A stretch of 64,000 nucleotides of DNA, from contig NZ_CP066801.1 in NCBI RefSeq assembly GCF_016598575.1, forward strand, positions 3,038,001-3,102,000, given 5' to 3'. This DNA is from Streptomyces sp. HSG2 (GTDB lineage Bacteria > Actinomycetota > Actinomycetes > Streptomycetales > Streptomycetaceae). Under the pieces are notes generated by a model. That model was not told the origin of the DNA, searched no databases, and worked only from the letters and a program-made list of their open reading frames with translations. Position 1 is the first letter of the stretch. Each line of letters starts with the position of its first letter. The position numbers and the translations under genes are program-made. Positions 25,688 to 34,312 of this stretch are shown piece by piece.

Positions 25688-27034
25688 ATGCACTCCACGG
25701 CTCCGGCCGGAGCCATCCGTCATCTGGCGTCCCTCGCCCGGCACGGCGACCTCAGCGCCTACGCCCACCAGATCCAGCGCCTCGGCGGCTGCGAGCAGCC
25801 CGTACGGATGGAGGGCCACCGGCTCGACGTCCACGCCGCCACCGGGGAGATCATCCGGGAAGTCGTCGCCCGTGACCTTCCGGCCGGACAACTCCTCATC
25901 CGCTGCAACAACCGCCGCGCCACCCGGTGCGCCACCTGCGCCGAGGTGTACCGCAAGGACACCTTCCACCTCGTCACGGCCGGACTGAGCGGCGGCAAGG
26001 GCATCGGGCCGTCCGTCGCCCGACACCCGCGCGTCTTCGCCACCTTCACCGCTCCGACCTTCGGCCCTGTCCACAACCGCCCCGGCGGCGGCCGGTGCCG
26101 CTGCGGACGCTTCCACGCGGACGACGACCCCACCCTCGGCACACCCCTGGACCCGGACCGCTACGACTACCGCGCGGCCGTCCTGTGGAACGCACACGCC
26201 GGGGCACTGTGGGGCCGCTTCACCACCTACCTACGCCAACAGCTCGCCTCGCGCGCGGGCATCAACCGCACGGAACTGCGCCACTGCCTCAAGGTCTCCT
26301 ACGCCAAGGTCGCCGAGTACCAGCGGCGCGGCGCCGTCCACTTCCACGCCGTCATCCGCCTCGACGGCTCGGACGGCCCCGAGGACGCCCCGCCGGACTG
26401 GGCCACGACCGAACTTCTCACCGACGCGATCCGTTCGGCGGCCCGCCTCGCCGAAGCACCCGGCCCCGTCCTCGACGGCCACGCGCACGCCTTCCGCTTC
26501 GGCGAACAGCTCGACATCCGTCCCATCCGCTCCGCCGACTTCGCGGGCACCTCGGAACTGTCCAGCCGCGCCGTAGCCACCTACATCGCCAAGTACGCCA
26601 CCAAGGGCGCCGAAACCGCAGGCACCCTCGACCGCCCCATCCGCAACCCGATCACCGACCTGACCGGCTCCGGCGTCACCGACCACGCCCGGCGCATGAT
26701 CCTCACCTGCTGGAAGCTCGGCGCGCTGCCCGAACTCGAAGACCTACGCCTGCGCAAGTGGGCCCACATGCTCGGCTTCCGCGGCCACTTCTCCACCAAG
26801 TCCCGGGCCTACTCCGTCACCCTCGGCGCCCTCCGTCAGGAACGCGCCGACCACAACGAAGCCCTCACCCGCGAACGTGCGGCCGAAGCCGGTCACCCGC
26901 TGCCCGACCCGGACACCGTCCTTGTCCTCTCGCACTGGCGCTTCGCCGGTACCGGACTGACCGCCGCAGAAACCTGGCTCGCCGCCTCTCATAACTCCGC
27001 TACTTCACCGGAAGGAGAACCCACCCATGACTGA
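25688..27034 (+). CDS. RepSA-type replication initiator
   Basis: A 448-residue initiator of rolling-circle type replication as in pSAM2. An early cysteine-rich zinc site (CNNRRATRCATCAEVYRKD), and a later CRCGRFH segment are followed by the HUH-like block RGAVHFHAVIRLDG and a tyrosine-containing helix (AVATYIAKYATKGAE). The element is copied after excision, before transfer. ATG 25688 follows AGGAGGA. Its stop overlaps the Xis start, so rep-xis-int form one coupled unit. Confidence 0.92.
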   Translation: MHSTAPAGAIRHLASLARHGDLSAYAHQIQRLGGCEQPVRMEGHRLDVHAATGEIIREVVARDLPAGQLLIRCNNRRATRCATCAEVYRKDTFHLVTAGLSGGKGIGPSVARHPRVFATFTAPTFGPVHNRPGGGRCRCGRFHADDDPTLGTPLDPDRYDYRAAVLWNAHAGALWGRFTTYLRQQLASRAGINRTELRHCLKVSYAKVAEYQRRGAVHFHAVIRLDGSDGPEDAPPDWATTELLTDAIRSAARLAEAPGPVLDGHAHAFRFGEQLDIRPIRSADFAGTSELSSRAVATYIAKYATKGAETAGTLDRPIRNPITDLTGSGVTDHARRMILTCWKLGALPELEDLRLRKWAHMLGFRGHFSTKSRAYSVTLGALRQERADHNEALTRERAAEAGHPLPDPDTVLVLSHWRFAGTGLTAAETWLAASHNSATSPEGEPTHD

Positions 27035-27239
27035 CCGCTACCTGACCGTGGCGCAGGTGGCCGAACTCCTCGGCACCACGGAACGCTTCCCGCGCCGCCT
27101 GATCGCCGAGCGACGCATCGTGTTCGTCAAGGTCGGTCGGCACGTCCGCATCACGGAGAGCGCACTGAACGCCTTCATCGAAGCCAACACGGTGCAGCCG
27201 ATCGGCAACCGTCGTAGCTCCCTGCGGAGGGCTGCCTGA
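27027..27239 (+). CDS. xis: Excisionase (Xis), HTH_17/MerR-like
   Basis: A 70-residue winged-helix protein: YLTVAQVAELLGTTERFPRR, then RIVFVKVGRHVRI and a C-terminal helix. It directs Int toward excision. It overlaps the rep stop by 8 bp and shares its last base with the int start (TGATG). Confidence 0.93.
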   Translation: MTDRYLTVAQVAELLGTTERFPRRLIAERRIVFVKVGRHVRITESALNAFIEANTVQPIGNRRSSLRRAA

Positions 27240-28369
27240 TGGCGAACAACAAGGGAAGGCGACGAGACTTCGGTTCGGTCCGGCAGCTTCCGTCCGGCCG
27301 TTGGCAGGTCCGCTACCGAGACCCGGAGACGGGGCAGCTGCGCCCGGCGGAGAAGACGTACGCGACCAAGACCGATGCCCAAGTCGCCCTGACTCACATC
27401 GAGTCGGACATCGCGCGCGGGCAGTGGTCGGACCCGGACGCCGGGGCGGTGAACTTCGAGGAGTACGCCACCGCGTGGCTGCGGGACCGGAAGCTCGCCG
27501 ACCGCACGCGTGAGCGGAGCGAGTCGGTGATGCGGCTGCACATCCTGCCCACCTTCGGGGCCGGGAGCGTGGCCGACGTGACGACGGCCCGGGTGCGCAG
27601 CTGGCGCGGCAAGCTCCTGGCGGTCGGTGTCGGTGAACCGTCGGTGGTCAAGGCGTACCAACTGCTGCGCGCCCTGATGAACACGGCCGTGGACGACGAA
27701 CTGATCCGGCGTAACCCGTGCCGCGTCAAGGGCGCGGACCGCTACGACGTGCCCGAGCGGCCGGTCCTCACGGTGGCGGAGGTCTTCGCCGTCGCCGACT
27801 CCATCGCGCCGCGTTACCGGCTGCTCGTGCTCCTGGCGTCCTTCACCACCTTGCGGTTCGGGGAGCTGGCGGCCCTGCGGCGCCGGGACATCGACATCGA
27901 GGGGCTGACCGTCACCGTGCGCCGCGCTCAGGCCGAGCTGCAGGACGGCAGGCTCTTCGACAAGGCGCCGAAATCCGCGGCCGGGGTGCGCTCCGTCTCC
28001 TTCCCGGCCGAACTGCTCGACGCGGTCACGCACCACCTGGAGCACTTCGCCGCTCCCGGCCGCGACGGGCACGTCTTCGTCGGGCCGCAGGGCGGGCAAC
28101 TGCGGCGGAGCAACTTCCGCGACGACTGGGTCAAGGCCCGGAAGGCCGCGGGCGTCACGGCCGAGCTGCACTTCCACGATCTGCGGCACACGGGCAACAC
28201 GCTGGCCTCGACGGCCGGGGCCAGCACGCGGGAGCTGATGACCCGCATGGGGCACAGCAGCTCCCGGGCCGCGCTGATCTACCAGCACATGACCAGCGAC
28301 CGGGACCGGGCCATCGCCGATCGACTCGGGGCCATGATCCGCGACGGCGGGGGAGGGGCCTGCGGCTAG
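27239..28369 (+). CDS. int: Tyrosine recombinase integrase
   Basis: A 376-residue phage-type integrase. The N-terminal arm-binding domain begins FGSVRQLPSGRWQVRYRDPE; the core-binding SAM-like domain follows. The catalytic domain shows Arg in FTTLRFGELAAL, H-x-x-R in FHDLRHTGNT, and the Tyr nucleophile in RAALIYQHMTS. It sits beside attR and its tRNA target, the standard place. It recombines the 45-bp att cores. Confidence 0.95.
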   Translation: MANNKGRRRDFGSVRQLPSGRWQVRYRDPETGQLRPAEKTYATKTDAQVALTHIESDIARGQWSDPDAGAVNFEEYATAWLRDRKLADRTRERSESVMRLHILPTFGAGSVADVTTARVRSWRGKLLAVGVGEPSVVKAYQLLRALMNTAVDDELIRRNPCRVKGADRYDVPERPVLTVAEVFAVADSIAPRYRLLVLLASFTTLRFGELAALRRRDIDIEGLTVTVRRAQAELQDGRLFDKAPKSAAGVRSVSFPAELLDAVTHHLEHFAAPGRDGHVFVGPQGGQLRRSNFRDDWVKARKAAGVTAELHFHDLRHTGNTLASTAGASTRELMTRMGHSSSRAALIYQHMTSDRDRAIADRLGAMIRDGGGGACG

Positions 28370-28374
28370 GGGAT

Positions 28375-28412
28375 GTGGCATCCGCGTGGCATTAGTGGCA
28401 CGCGTGTGGCAC
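28375..28412. promoter_or_regulatory. Four GTGGCAY repeats, putative Int/Xis arm sites
   Basis: GTGGCAT at 28375 and 28386, GTGGCAC at 28395 and 28406 start at nearly regular 9-11 bp spacing between the int stop and attR. Matching heptamers lie inside attL (12594-12610). Regular spacing near one helical turn supports protein binding. Confidence 0.5.
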
Positions 28413-28427
28413 GACCTCGAACACGAC

Positions 28428-28470
28428 GAAGGGCCAGCCTGGGAGGAAACCACTCCTGAGCTGGCCCTTC
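28428..28470 (-). terminator. 11-bp hairpin, element-borne terminator for tRNA-Arg
   Basis: GAAGGGCCAGC (28428-28438) and GCTGGCCCTTC (28460-28470) are exact complements. It sits just 3' of the tRNA-Arg gene and replaces the host terminator left behind at 12398-12439. It also ends int transcription from the other side. Confidence 0.75.
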
Positions 28471-28475
28471 TGGCT

Positions 28476-28520
28476 GTGCCCCCGGCAGGATTCGAACCTG
28501 CGACACCCGCTTTAGGAGAG
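28476..28520. repeat. attR: right 45-bp direct repeat within tRNA-Arg
   Basis: Exact copy of 12446-12490. The element brings this copy, which restores the 3' half of the tRNA so that the gene stays functional. Confidence 0.95.
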
Positions 28521-28549
28521 CGGTGCTCTATCCCCTGAGCTACGAAGGC
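28477..28549 (-). tRNA. tRNA-Arg (anticodon CCT), intact, AICE integration site
   Basis: On the minus strand the gene reads 5' GCCTTCG through a D-arm AGCTCAGGGGATAGAGC-like region. The anticodon stem CCGCT/AGCGG with loop CTCCTAA gives anticodon CCT, and the T-arm is GCAGG-TTCGAAT-CCTGC. The acceptor pairs GCCTTCG with CGGGGGC through two G-U pairs. CCA is not encoded. The 3' 44 bases are element-derived. Confidence 0.95.
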
Positions 28550-29097
28550 GAAGGCCGGGATCCACAGGAAGATGTGTGAGGACTGCGACGAAGCCGCGGT
28601 CCCGGACGCATCGGCCTGCCGATCCGGTGGTGCGCCGGGGTACTGGCGCGCCTCCGTAAGTGTAGCGGGTGAGGGAGCCTCGGTGATGGGGCCACCTTGG
28701 CGGCGGGTGGACGGGCGGGGAGTCGGGGGGGCTCCGAGGGCGGCGGGCCGGGGAACTCGCAGCGTCGGCGGAATGCCCGAGGCAGAGACGCGGCGCTCGC
28801 CGAGCAGGCCGCCGGGGACCGGCGGACAGGGGGCGGAGCGGTCCGACGGAGAGGGGCCGGGGGCGGTCCGACGGTGGTGTGTTCCGTGGCCTCGGCCGAG
28901 TCCGGGGTGTTGCCACCGCCGCCTGTGCGGGCTCGGCTCCATCTGCGACCAGGGAGGGTCCGGCGGGTGAGGCCGATCGACTCGTCCGAGAAGTGATCCA
29001 CTGACTGTTCGTCATCGCGCGGTTTCTGATAGTTGTTTCCGCGAGGTACGGGCACATGCCCGGGGCGGTGTCACCTGACATCGCGGGGAGGACGCAC
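28550..29097. other. Intergenic region, no supported gene
   Basis: About 550 bp between the tRNA (minus) and the HelD-like gene (plus). Frames present have Arg/Gly-rich translations without bias or families. It should contain the tRNA promoter and that of the HelD-like gene; GGGGAGGAC before 29098 is a good ribosome site. Confidence 0.5.
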
Positions 29098-32000
29098 ATG
29101 AGTACCACCACGCGGGACGAGATCCTCGCCGGCGAGCAGCGTGCGGTGGACCACGCGTACGACTGCTATGGCAAGAAGCTGGCCGAACTACGCGGATCGT
29201 CCGCCGCCACCGCTTCGGCCAGCGGCAAGGACGGGATCGCCAACCGGGCCGAGGTCGAGGCGCGCGCGGCGGCCTACGGAGGGCTGGGCGACGAGGCGTT
29301 GGTCTTCGCCCGCGTCGACGCGCCGGAGGACCCGGAGGAGGAGGCCCGTCCCTGGTACATCGGGCGCCGTGGTGTGCACGACGCCTCGCACGAGCCCGTG
29401 GTCCTGCTGTGGACCAGCCCGCTGGCCAAGAAGTGGATCGAGGCCCGGCCCGAGAATCCGGGTGAGGTCGTCCTGCGTCGGCGGCTGCGCTGCGTGCGGC
29501 GGATCGTCGAGGGCTACTTCGACGAGATCTCCCCATCGACCTCCGCGCCCGAACCCGTCCCCGAACCCGCGCCCGAACCCGCCCCCGTACCGGAGCCCCG
29601 TCAGGCCGCCGACGACAGCGCGACGGAGGGGGCAACGGACGCGTCTCCCGCCCCGGCGCGGCCGTCGGCCCCCACCCCCGGCGACGTCGTGCGACGCCGG
29701 CGGCGCAGGGCGTTTCAGCCGGACGACTTCCTGCTGCGCGAACTCCAGCGATCACGCGGCGGCCGGATGCGGGACATCGTCGAGACCATTCGCCGCGACC
29801 AGATGGAGCTGGTGACCGGTTCCCCCTCGGACATTCTCGTGATCCAGGGCGGCCCTGGTACCGGTAAGTCGGCGGTCGGTCTCCACCGGGTGACCTGGCT
29901 CGTCGACAATGCGCACTTCAAGGCCCAGGACGTCCTGGTCATCGGTCCCCACCAGCGGTTCCTCGACTACGTCGGCCAGGTCCTCCCCACCCTCGGCACC
30001 CGCGATGTCAACGCCGTCCAACTGGACCGGCTGTGGGAGGGGGAGATTCTCGGCGTCGACTCGCCCAAGGCGCGTCTCGTGAAGTCGGACGATCGCATGG
30101 CGGCCGTGCTGCGACGCCGCGTCGAGAGCGACTATCGGCCCGAGGCGCTCGACGCCCTCACCGTCGCACCCTCTTTCGAGGGCGACGAGCCCGCGATCGT
30201 CGTCACCGCCGGCAGCACGACCCTCCGCGTGCCCAAGTCCGAGGTCCTCTCGCTCCTCGACCGCGCCCACGCCGGTGATGGCCCTTTCCGGGAGCGGCGC
30301 GACCGTTTCCGCGGCCTGTTCGTCGACCGGCTCCTCCAGGAACTCGCCGACATCGCGCCGCGCCGAGGGCAGGCCGGCACGATCCGCCGTGACCTGGAGC
30401 GCAACCGTCGGGTCGAGCGCCTCCTCGAACGCGTCTGGCCTTCGCCCGGCCCCCGGGAGGCCCTGCGTAGCCTCTACGACTCGGCCGACCTCCTGCGGAA
30501 CTGCGCCGACGGCATCCTCGACGAGGACGAGCGAGCCGTCCTGCCGCGCGCCCGCGCCGTGAGCGCCGACGCCGATCCGTGGACCCTGGCCGACCGTGTA
30601 TGCCTCGAAGAGCTCCGGGTGCTGATCAGCGGTGAGACACCGCCGCGCTACGGGCACATCGTCGTCGACGAGGCCCAGGACCTCACGCCGATGCAGGCCC
30701 GCTCACTGCGGCGGCGCTGCGCCGCAGGCGGCTCCATGACCGTACTGGGCGACCTCGCTCAGGCGACGGGCGCCCACACCCCTACGAACTGGGATCTGCT
30801 CGGCGCACTCCTCTCCGACCACGGCGACTGGAGCGTGGCCCAGCTCACCACCAGCTACCGCGTCCCCGCCGAGATCATGGAGTTCGTCGCCCCGCTCGCG
30901 CAGGTGATCGCTCCGGCTCTGCCCTTTCCCCAGGCCGTCCGGGAGGCGGGGGCGGACGCCGTCCGGACCGTGGCCACCGTGTCGTGGAAGCTCCTCGACG
31001 ACACCGTCGAGCAGGTGGCCCGGCTCGTGGACACCGACGACGGCAGTACCCCGCGATCCGTGGCCGTCATCGTCCCCGACGACTCGGACTGGCTGGACGC
31101 GATCAGCCGCAGGATCCAGGAGGGTGACGCCATCGGAGCGCGGCACCGCGAGACCGTGTCGGTGCTGGCCGCCACCCAGGCCAAGGGCATGGAGTACGAC
31201 CACGTCCTGGTCATCGAGCCGGCCACCATCGCCGACCGTGGTCCCGCCGGGCTGCGCCGGCTGTACGTCGCCCTCACCCGCAGCACCCAGAGCCTCACCG
31301 TCCTGCACACCTCCCCGCTCCCGGAAGCCCTCACGCACCGCCCGGACGACACCCGGCCCGCGGCAGCGGAAGGCGGGTCGGCGGGCGAGGCGGAGGGTCT
31401 TCCCCTGATCGGCACCGACGTCCGGGTCGAGGTGATGGGTCACGTCTCCGGCGGCCGGTACAAGGTCAGGCCGCTGTCTCCGGTGATCGACCGGCCGGTG
31501 GTGCTCACCGTCCGTCAGGGTTCGGTTCCCCCGCGCCGCGGCGACGAGCTGGACTGCTGGGTGTTCGCGAACGACACGCGCCAGACGGTGCTCACCGCCG
31601 AGCGGCGGGGCCGTTCGCCCATCTCGGCGCGGATGGCGGGGCGCTACCTCGCGGCGCTCGACGTGCTGCGAGAGCTGAGCTGCGGCAACGGTGGCCTTCC
31701 GGAGGCACGCGACCGCCTCTCCGAGCTTCAGGGGATGGCCAACCGCGTCCTACGCCGGGACCAGGCGGACTGGGTGGAGGTGTCTCACCTCTTCGGTGAT
31801 CCGGACAGAGGACGGCTGGGAGCCCTGCGTGACCTCGCCGCGACGACCAACCGCGCGCTCAAGGACGACACGTTCGACGCGGGCCTTCTCGCGGAGAGGC
31901 TGGACGCCTCCGGCTGGGCGGGGGCTCTCACCGAAGCACGGCGAGAGCTTCAGGAACGCTTCGGTGAGGCGACGAGACCGTACTCCGACGGCGTGCCCCC

Positions 32001-32511
32001 CGTCGCCCCCGGACAACCCGACCAGAAGGAAGAAGCGCAGATGACCACCGCGGACACCACCGCAGCCACGACACCGTCCGCGACCGCGCGGGAGGACTTC
32101 CGCCGCCTCCTGGAAGCCTCCGTCGCGGCCGACCGCACCTGCAAGAGGCACGAGGCGGTTCGTCACGCGCTGAAGTCGGCCCTTCTCTGGGCGGACCTCC
32201 AGCCCTCGGACTCCTCGGTGGTCGACGTCAGCTGCGTCACCCCGCAGGGTCTCTTCCTTTACGAGGCACTGGGCGCGGGCCTCTCCACCTATGCCGATCT
32301 GCGATCGGGCGCGACCCGCCTGCTCGAGGTCGACCACACGTTGCCGGCCCCGGCCGACAGCCTCTACCTCGTCCTGTCCGAACCACCCGCGGAAGGGTGG
32401 TCCGCAGGGACGATTCGCGACGTCTTTCGCGTGCATGTCATCTGGCGCAGCCCGACCGGCTGGGAGGGTGAGAACTCGCACGCCGCCTTCGGTTCGCCTG
32501 GCGGCGGGTGA
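29098..32511 (+). CDS. HelD/HelR-like RNA polymerase-recycling ATPase with extra C-terminal domain
   Basis: A 1137-residue superfamily-1 ATPase. The N-terminus has the HelD-type helical arm (AGEQRAVDHAYDCYGKKLAE) and the YIGRRGVHD...EPVVLLWTSP block that marks the family. A Pro/Glu-rich insert follows at ~155-200, then Walker A GGPGTGKS at 251-258, Walker B VVDEAQD at ~522-528, and late helicase motifs (TQAKGMEYDHVLVIEP and LRRLYVALTRS). HelD proteins pry RNA polymerase off DNA, and the actinobacterial HelR type gives rifamycin tolerance. Residues 982-1137 form an added domain that begins at an internal ATG (32041) with its own AGAAGGAAG ribosome-like site. Start 29098 follows GGGGAGGAC. Confidence 0.85.
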   Translation: MSTTTRDEILAGEQRAVDHAYDCYGKKLAELRGSSAATASASGKDGIANRAEVEARAAAYGGLGDEALVFARVDAPEDPEEEARPWYIGRRGVHDASHEPVVLLWTSPLAKKWIEARPENPGEVVLRRRLRCVRRIVEGYFDEISPSTSAPEPVPEPAPEPAPVPEPRQAADDSATEGATDASPAPARPSAPTPGDVVRRRRRRAFQPDDFLLRELQRSRGGRMRDIVETIRRDQMELVTGSPSDILVIQGGPGTGKSAVGLHRVTWLVDNAHFKAQDVLVIGPHQRFLDYVGQVLPTLGTRDVNAVQLDRLWEGEILGVDSPKARLVKSDDRMAAVLRRRVESDYRPEALDALTVAPSFEGDEPAIVVTAGSTTLRVPKSEVLSLLDRAHAGDGPFRERRDRFRGLFVDRLLQELADIAPRRGQAGTIRRDLERNRRVERLLERVWPSPGPREALRSLYDSADLLRNCADGILDEDERAVLPRARAVSADADPWTLADRVCLEELRVLISGETPPRYGHIVVDEAQDLTPMQARSLRRRCAAGGSMTVLGDLAQATGAHTPTNWDLLGALLSDHGDWSVAQLTTSYRVPAEIMEFVAPLAQVIAPALPFPQAVREAGADAVRTVATVSWKLLDDTVEQVARLVDTDDGSTPRSVAVIVPDDSDWLDAISRRIQEGDAIGARHRETVSVLAATQAKGMEYDHVLVIEPATIADRGPAGLRRLYVALTRSTQSLTVLHTSPLPEALTHRPDDTRPAAAEGGSAGEAEGLPLIGTDVRVEVMGHVSGGRYKVRPLSPVIDRPVVLTVRQGSVPPRRGDELDCWVFANDTRQTVLTAERRGRSPISARMAGRYLAALDVLRELSCGNGGLPEARDRLSELQGMANRVLRRDQADWVEVSHLFGDPDRGRLGALRDLAATTNRALKDDTFDAGLLAERLDASGWAGALTEARRELQERFGEATRPYSDGVPPVAPGQPDQKEEAQMTTADTTAATTPSATAREDFRRLLEASVAADRTCKRHEAVRHALKSALLWADLQPSDSSVVDVSCVTPQGLFLYEALGAGLSTYADLRSGATRLLEVDHTLPAPADSLYLVLSEPPAEGWSAGTIRDVFRVHVIWRSPTGWEGENSHAAFGSPGGG

Positions 32512-32623
32512 CCACGCACGGCCGCCACCCGGCCCGCTCCGGGCCTGACGTGGTGCTGATGGACCTCGCGTCAGCCCTGCCGTGTGCGGGCAGGACGGTG
32601 GTGGGGGGTGTGTTTTCGTCCGC

Positions 32624-32818
32624 TCATCCGAACACGGCGTCCGCGACGGCCCAACCGGCTGCGGTCCCAGCGGCTGCTCCGAGGATTCCGCCGATGGCCA
32701 CGGCACCGTAAACGGCTGCCGGCACGATCATGACGACCTGGGGGGAGTCAGGGGTCAGGCCGGGCGTGTCCTCCCGAAGAGAATCCGAGGTTATCCGTTC
32801 CACACATGCGGTGTTCAT
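32624..32818 (-). CDS. Small hydrophobic peptide, member B of the LRED-motif set
   Basis: A 64-codon gene, not matching any family I know. AGAGGAG stands about 8 bases before the ATG at 32818. Residues 1-~33 are polar and include SDSLREDTPG, then TPDSPQVV and a hydrophobic tail with repeated small residues (VAIGGILGAAAGTAAGWAV) that gives overlapping GxxxG motifs. It lies 31 bp downstream of member C on the same strand, so the two form a pair. GxxxG-rich paired peptides recall two-peptide bacteriocins; this is a resemblance, not proof. Confidence 0.6.
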   Translation of the reverse strand: MNTACVERITSDSLREDTPGLTPDSPQVVMIVPAAVYGAVAIGGILGAAAGTAAGWAVADAVFG

Positions 32819-32849
32819 TGTGCAGCTCCTCTGAAGATCGGTTCTCATC

Positions 32850-33038
32850 TCAGCTTCCCGTCGCCTCGGTCACCGCGGCGGTCGCGATGAATCCGGCGGC
32901 ACTTCCGATCGCCGCGCCGATGAAGCACGCGACTCCGGCCGCGACAACCGACGGTGTGATGGTGACGACTGTCGCGCCCTTCAGTGACCACCCGTGGTCG
33001 CTCTCGGCGAGCGGCGTTGTCGGGAGTTGCGATTCCAT
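32850..33038 (-). CDS. Small hydrophobic peptide, member C of the LRED-motif set
   Basis: A 62-codon gene with AAAGGGGAA ahead of its ATG. After ~20 polar residues (with GWSLKGATV in place of the LRED motif) comes the VVTITPSVVAAG step, then a tail rich in Gly/Ala (CFIGAAIGSAAGFIATAAV) with two GxxxG motifs and one Cys. It is first of a two-gene unit with member B and diverges from member D. The ITP-step closely resembles ITPT in member A at 10.2 kb. Confidence 0.6.
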   Translation of the reverse strand: MESQLPTTPLAESDHGWSLKGATVVTITPSVVAAGVACFIGAAIGSAAGFIATAAVTEATGS

Positions 33039-33275
33039 GGCCGTATTCCCCTTTCTGTTCGGGTTGGCTCATGCCCAGTCTAGGTAGTCCGTCCCTTTCC
33101 TGGCTGTCCCATAGAACGATGTTTCCCGGGCGCCGATGAGTCGAAAGTCCGGTCCCCCGATGGGTGGATGCGCGCCTGGTGCGATCGCTCCGACCGGTCG
33201 GGGAGGCGCCGTGCCGCACCAGGTTCCTGCAGCCCTGGTGAATTCACGGCGAGCGCGGAAAGAGAAGGTCTCCCT

Positions 33276-33458
33276 GTGAACGGAACGTTCTTGGCGGAGC
33301 ATGCTTCCACCGCCGGGGAACTCGCTGAGGAGGTCACCGGCCAGATCGCGCGGTCGCCCGCTCCGGTGACTCCGGGGATGCTCGCCGTGTCTGGCACGGC
33401 CGCCGGAGCCTGGGCGACGGCGGGATTGTTCGTCTCGCTTGTCGCGACCACCAACTGA
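33276..33458 (+). CDS. Small hydrophobic peptide, member D (plus strand)
   Basis: A 60-codon gene starting with GTG behind AGAGAAGG. The first ~27 residues are polar (AEHASTAGELAEEVTGQIAR), then SPAPVTP, then a hydrophobic Gly/Ala tail (LAVSGTAAGAWATAGLFVSL). It lacks the LRED motif but keeps the layout, and diverges from members B and C. No family match; real-gene status rests on the ribosome site, the layout and the neighbours. Confidence 0.5.
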   Translation: MNGTFLAEHASTAGELAEEVTGQIARSPAPVTPGMLAVSGTAAGAWATAGLFVSLVATTN

Positions 33459-34312
33459 CCCTTGGGAGCCCGACGACGGGTCGGCGCGAGAAGGCGCGGG
33501 TGGCGCGATGCGTGGATGGTGACGACGGCGACGCGTTCGCTCGCCGAAGTCGGCGACGTGGGCGTCGAGGATCCTGCGCGTTCGCATCGCGTCGGAGATG
33601 CCGAGCGCCCGTCCTTCGTCGGGTGATTGCCCGACGTGCGGGGTGTGTTGGGGAGTCGACTTGTCCGACCGCTGTTCCTGGACGCGGTGGATGGGTGATC
33701 GGGTGGTGCCGGGGCTGTTCGGCGAGCGGGCATGGGTGGGTCCGACGAGTGATCCGCTCCGCGAGGGTGCGTGGCCGAGGTCGGGCCGCCGCGGGTGGGC
33801 ACGTCGGTCCGGGCTGAGTTGGTGCCGCCGGTCCCGCCCGGCAGTGGGGTGAGCGCCGGAATTCCGCCGCATTCCGCCGGGGCGATCGAGTGGGCGTGTA
33901 CCGCGATGAACTGGGTGTTCGTGGTGACGGCTTGGTCTTGATCTTCCTCGGCTCTCGCATGGACCGCGCCGAGGCCGAGGGTTGCCGCGTGGCCGGTGTC
34001 GCGCCGTGATGCGTGTGCCGGTCCGGTTCGAGAGGGGGTGAGGTGCTCGACTCGGTCCTGGCGCGGGGGTTGTTGGGATGGCGGTGCGGGGCGGGCGTTC
34101 TCCTCGTGGCGTGTGGGGTGGATGGGGTGTGTGTGGTGGGGTGTTGAGGGGTTTGTGCTGGTGGAGGCTGGTAGGGGGTGGTGTGGGGGCGGGGTGTGCG
34201 CTGGTGGGGTGCGCTCGCTGGATCGGGTGAGTTGGCTGGTGGTCTGTTGTGTATCTCTTCCTACTGACGTCATATTTCGGGGGTGTTCTTCGGGCGGCGG
34301 GAAGGAATCGGG
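33459..34312. other. Gene-free, G/T-skewed leader region upstream of lanL
   Basis: About 850 bp without a convincing gene. The plus strand from ~34020 to 34240 is strongly G/T-rich, with many runs of three to five G (for example GGGGTGTGTGTGGTGGGG), which could form G-quadruplex structures. Minus-strand frames across it translate to His/Pro/Thr low-complexity sequence and are rejected. The lanL promoter probably lies near 34247-34275. Confidence 0.55.
34247..34275 (+). promoter_or_regulatory. Candidate promoter of the lanthipeptide operon
   Basis: TTGTGT (34247) and TCATAT (34270) are spaced 17 bp, in the only AT-richer patch upstream of lanL, about 40 bp before its start. It is a fair housekeeping-sigma match but not a strong one. 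Confidence 0.35.

Larger units (their letters stand above)
12446..28520. mobile_element. AICE (pSAM2-like integrative conjugative element) in tRNA-Arg(CCT)
   Basis: A 16-kb element bounded by perfect 45-bp direct repeats; the right copy is the 3' part of an intact tRNA-Arg(CCT) gene. Its right end carries a full set of AICE functions in order: DUF5753 regulator, ATP-binding anti-sigma-like protein, sigma-like HTH protein, PP2C-like protein, SCO3933-type regulator, FtsK-like translocase, small Spd-type genes, RepSA-type initiator, Xis and Int. The left 6 kb is insertion sequences plus a modification-dependent endonuclease. Replication, transfer and integration genes are all uninterrupted, so the element may be active. 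Confidence 0.93.

Noticed and set aside
32624..33458. Daptide, lasso or linaridin precursor identity for the small hydrophobic peptides
   Set aside because: None of the associated processing enzymes of those classes is visible in the window, and the conserved core motifs of those precursors are not seen.
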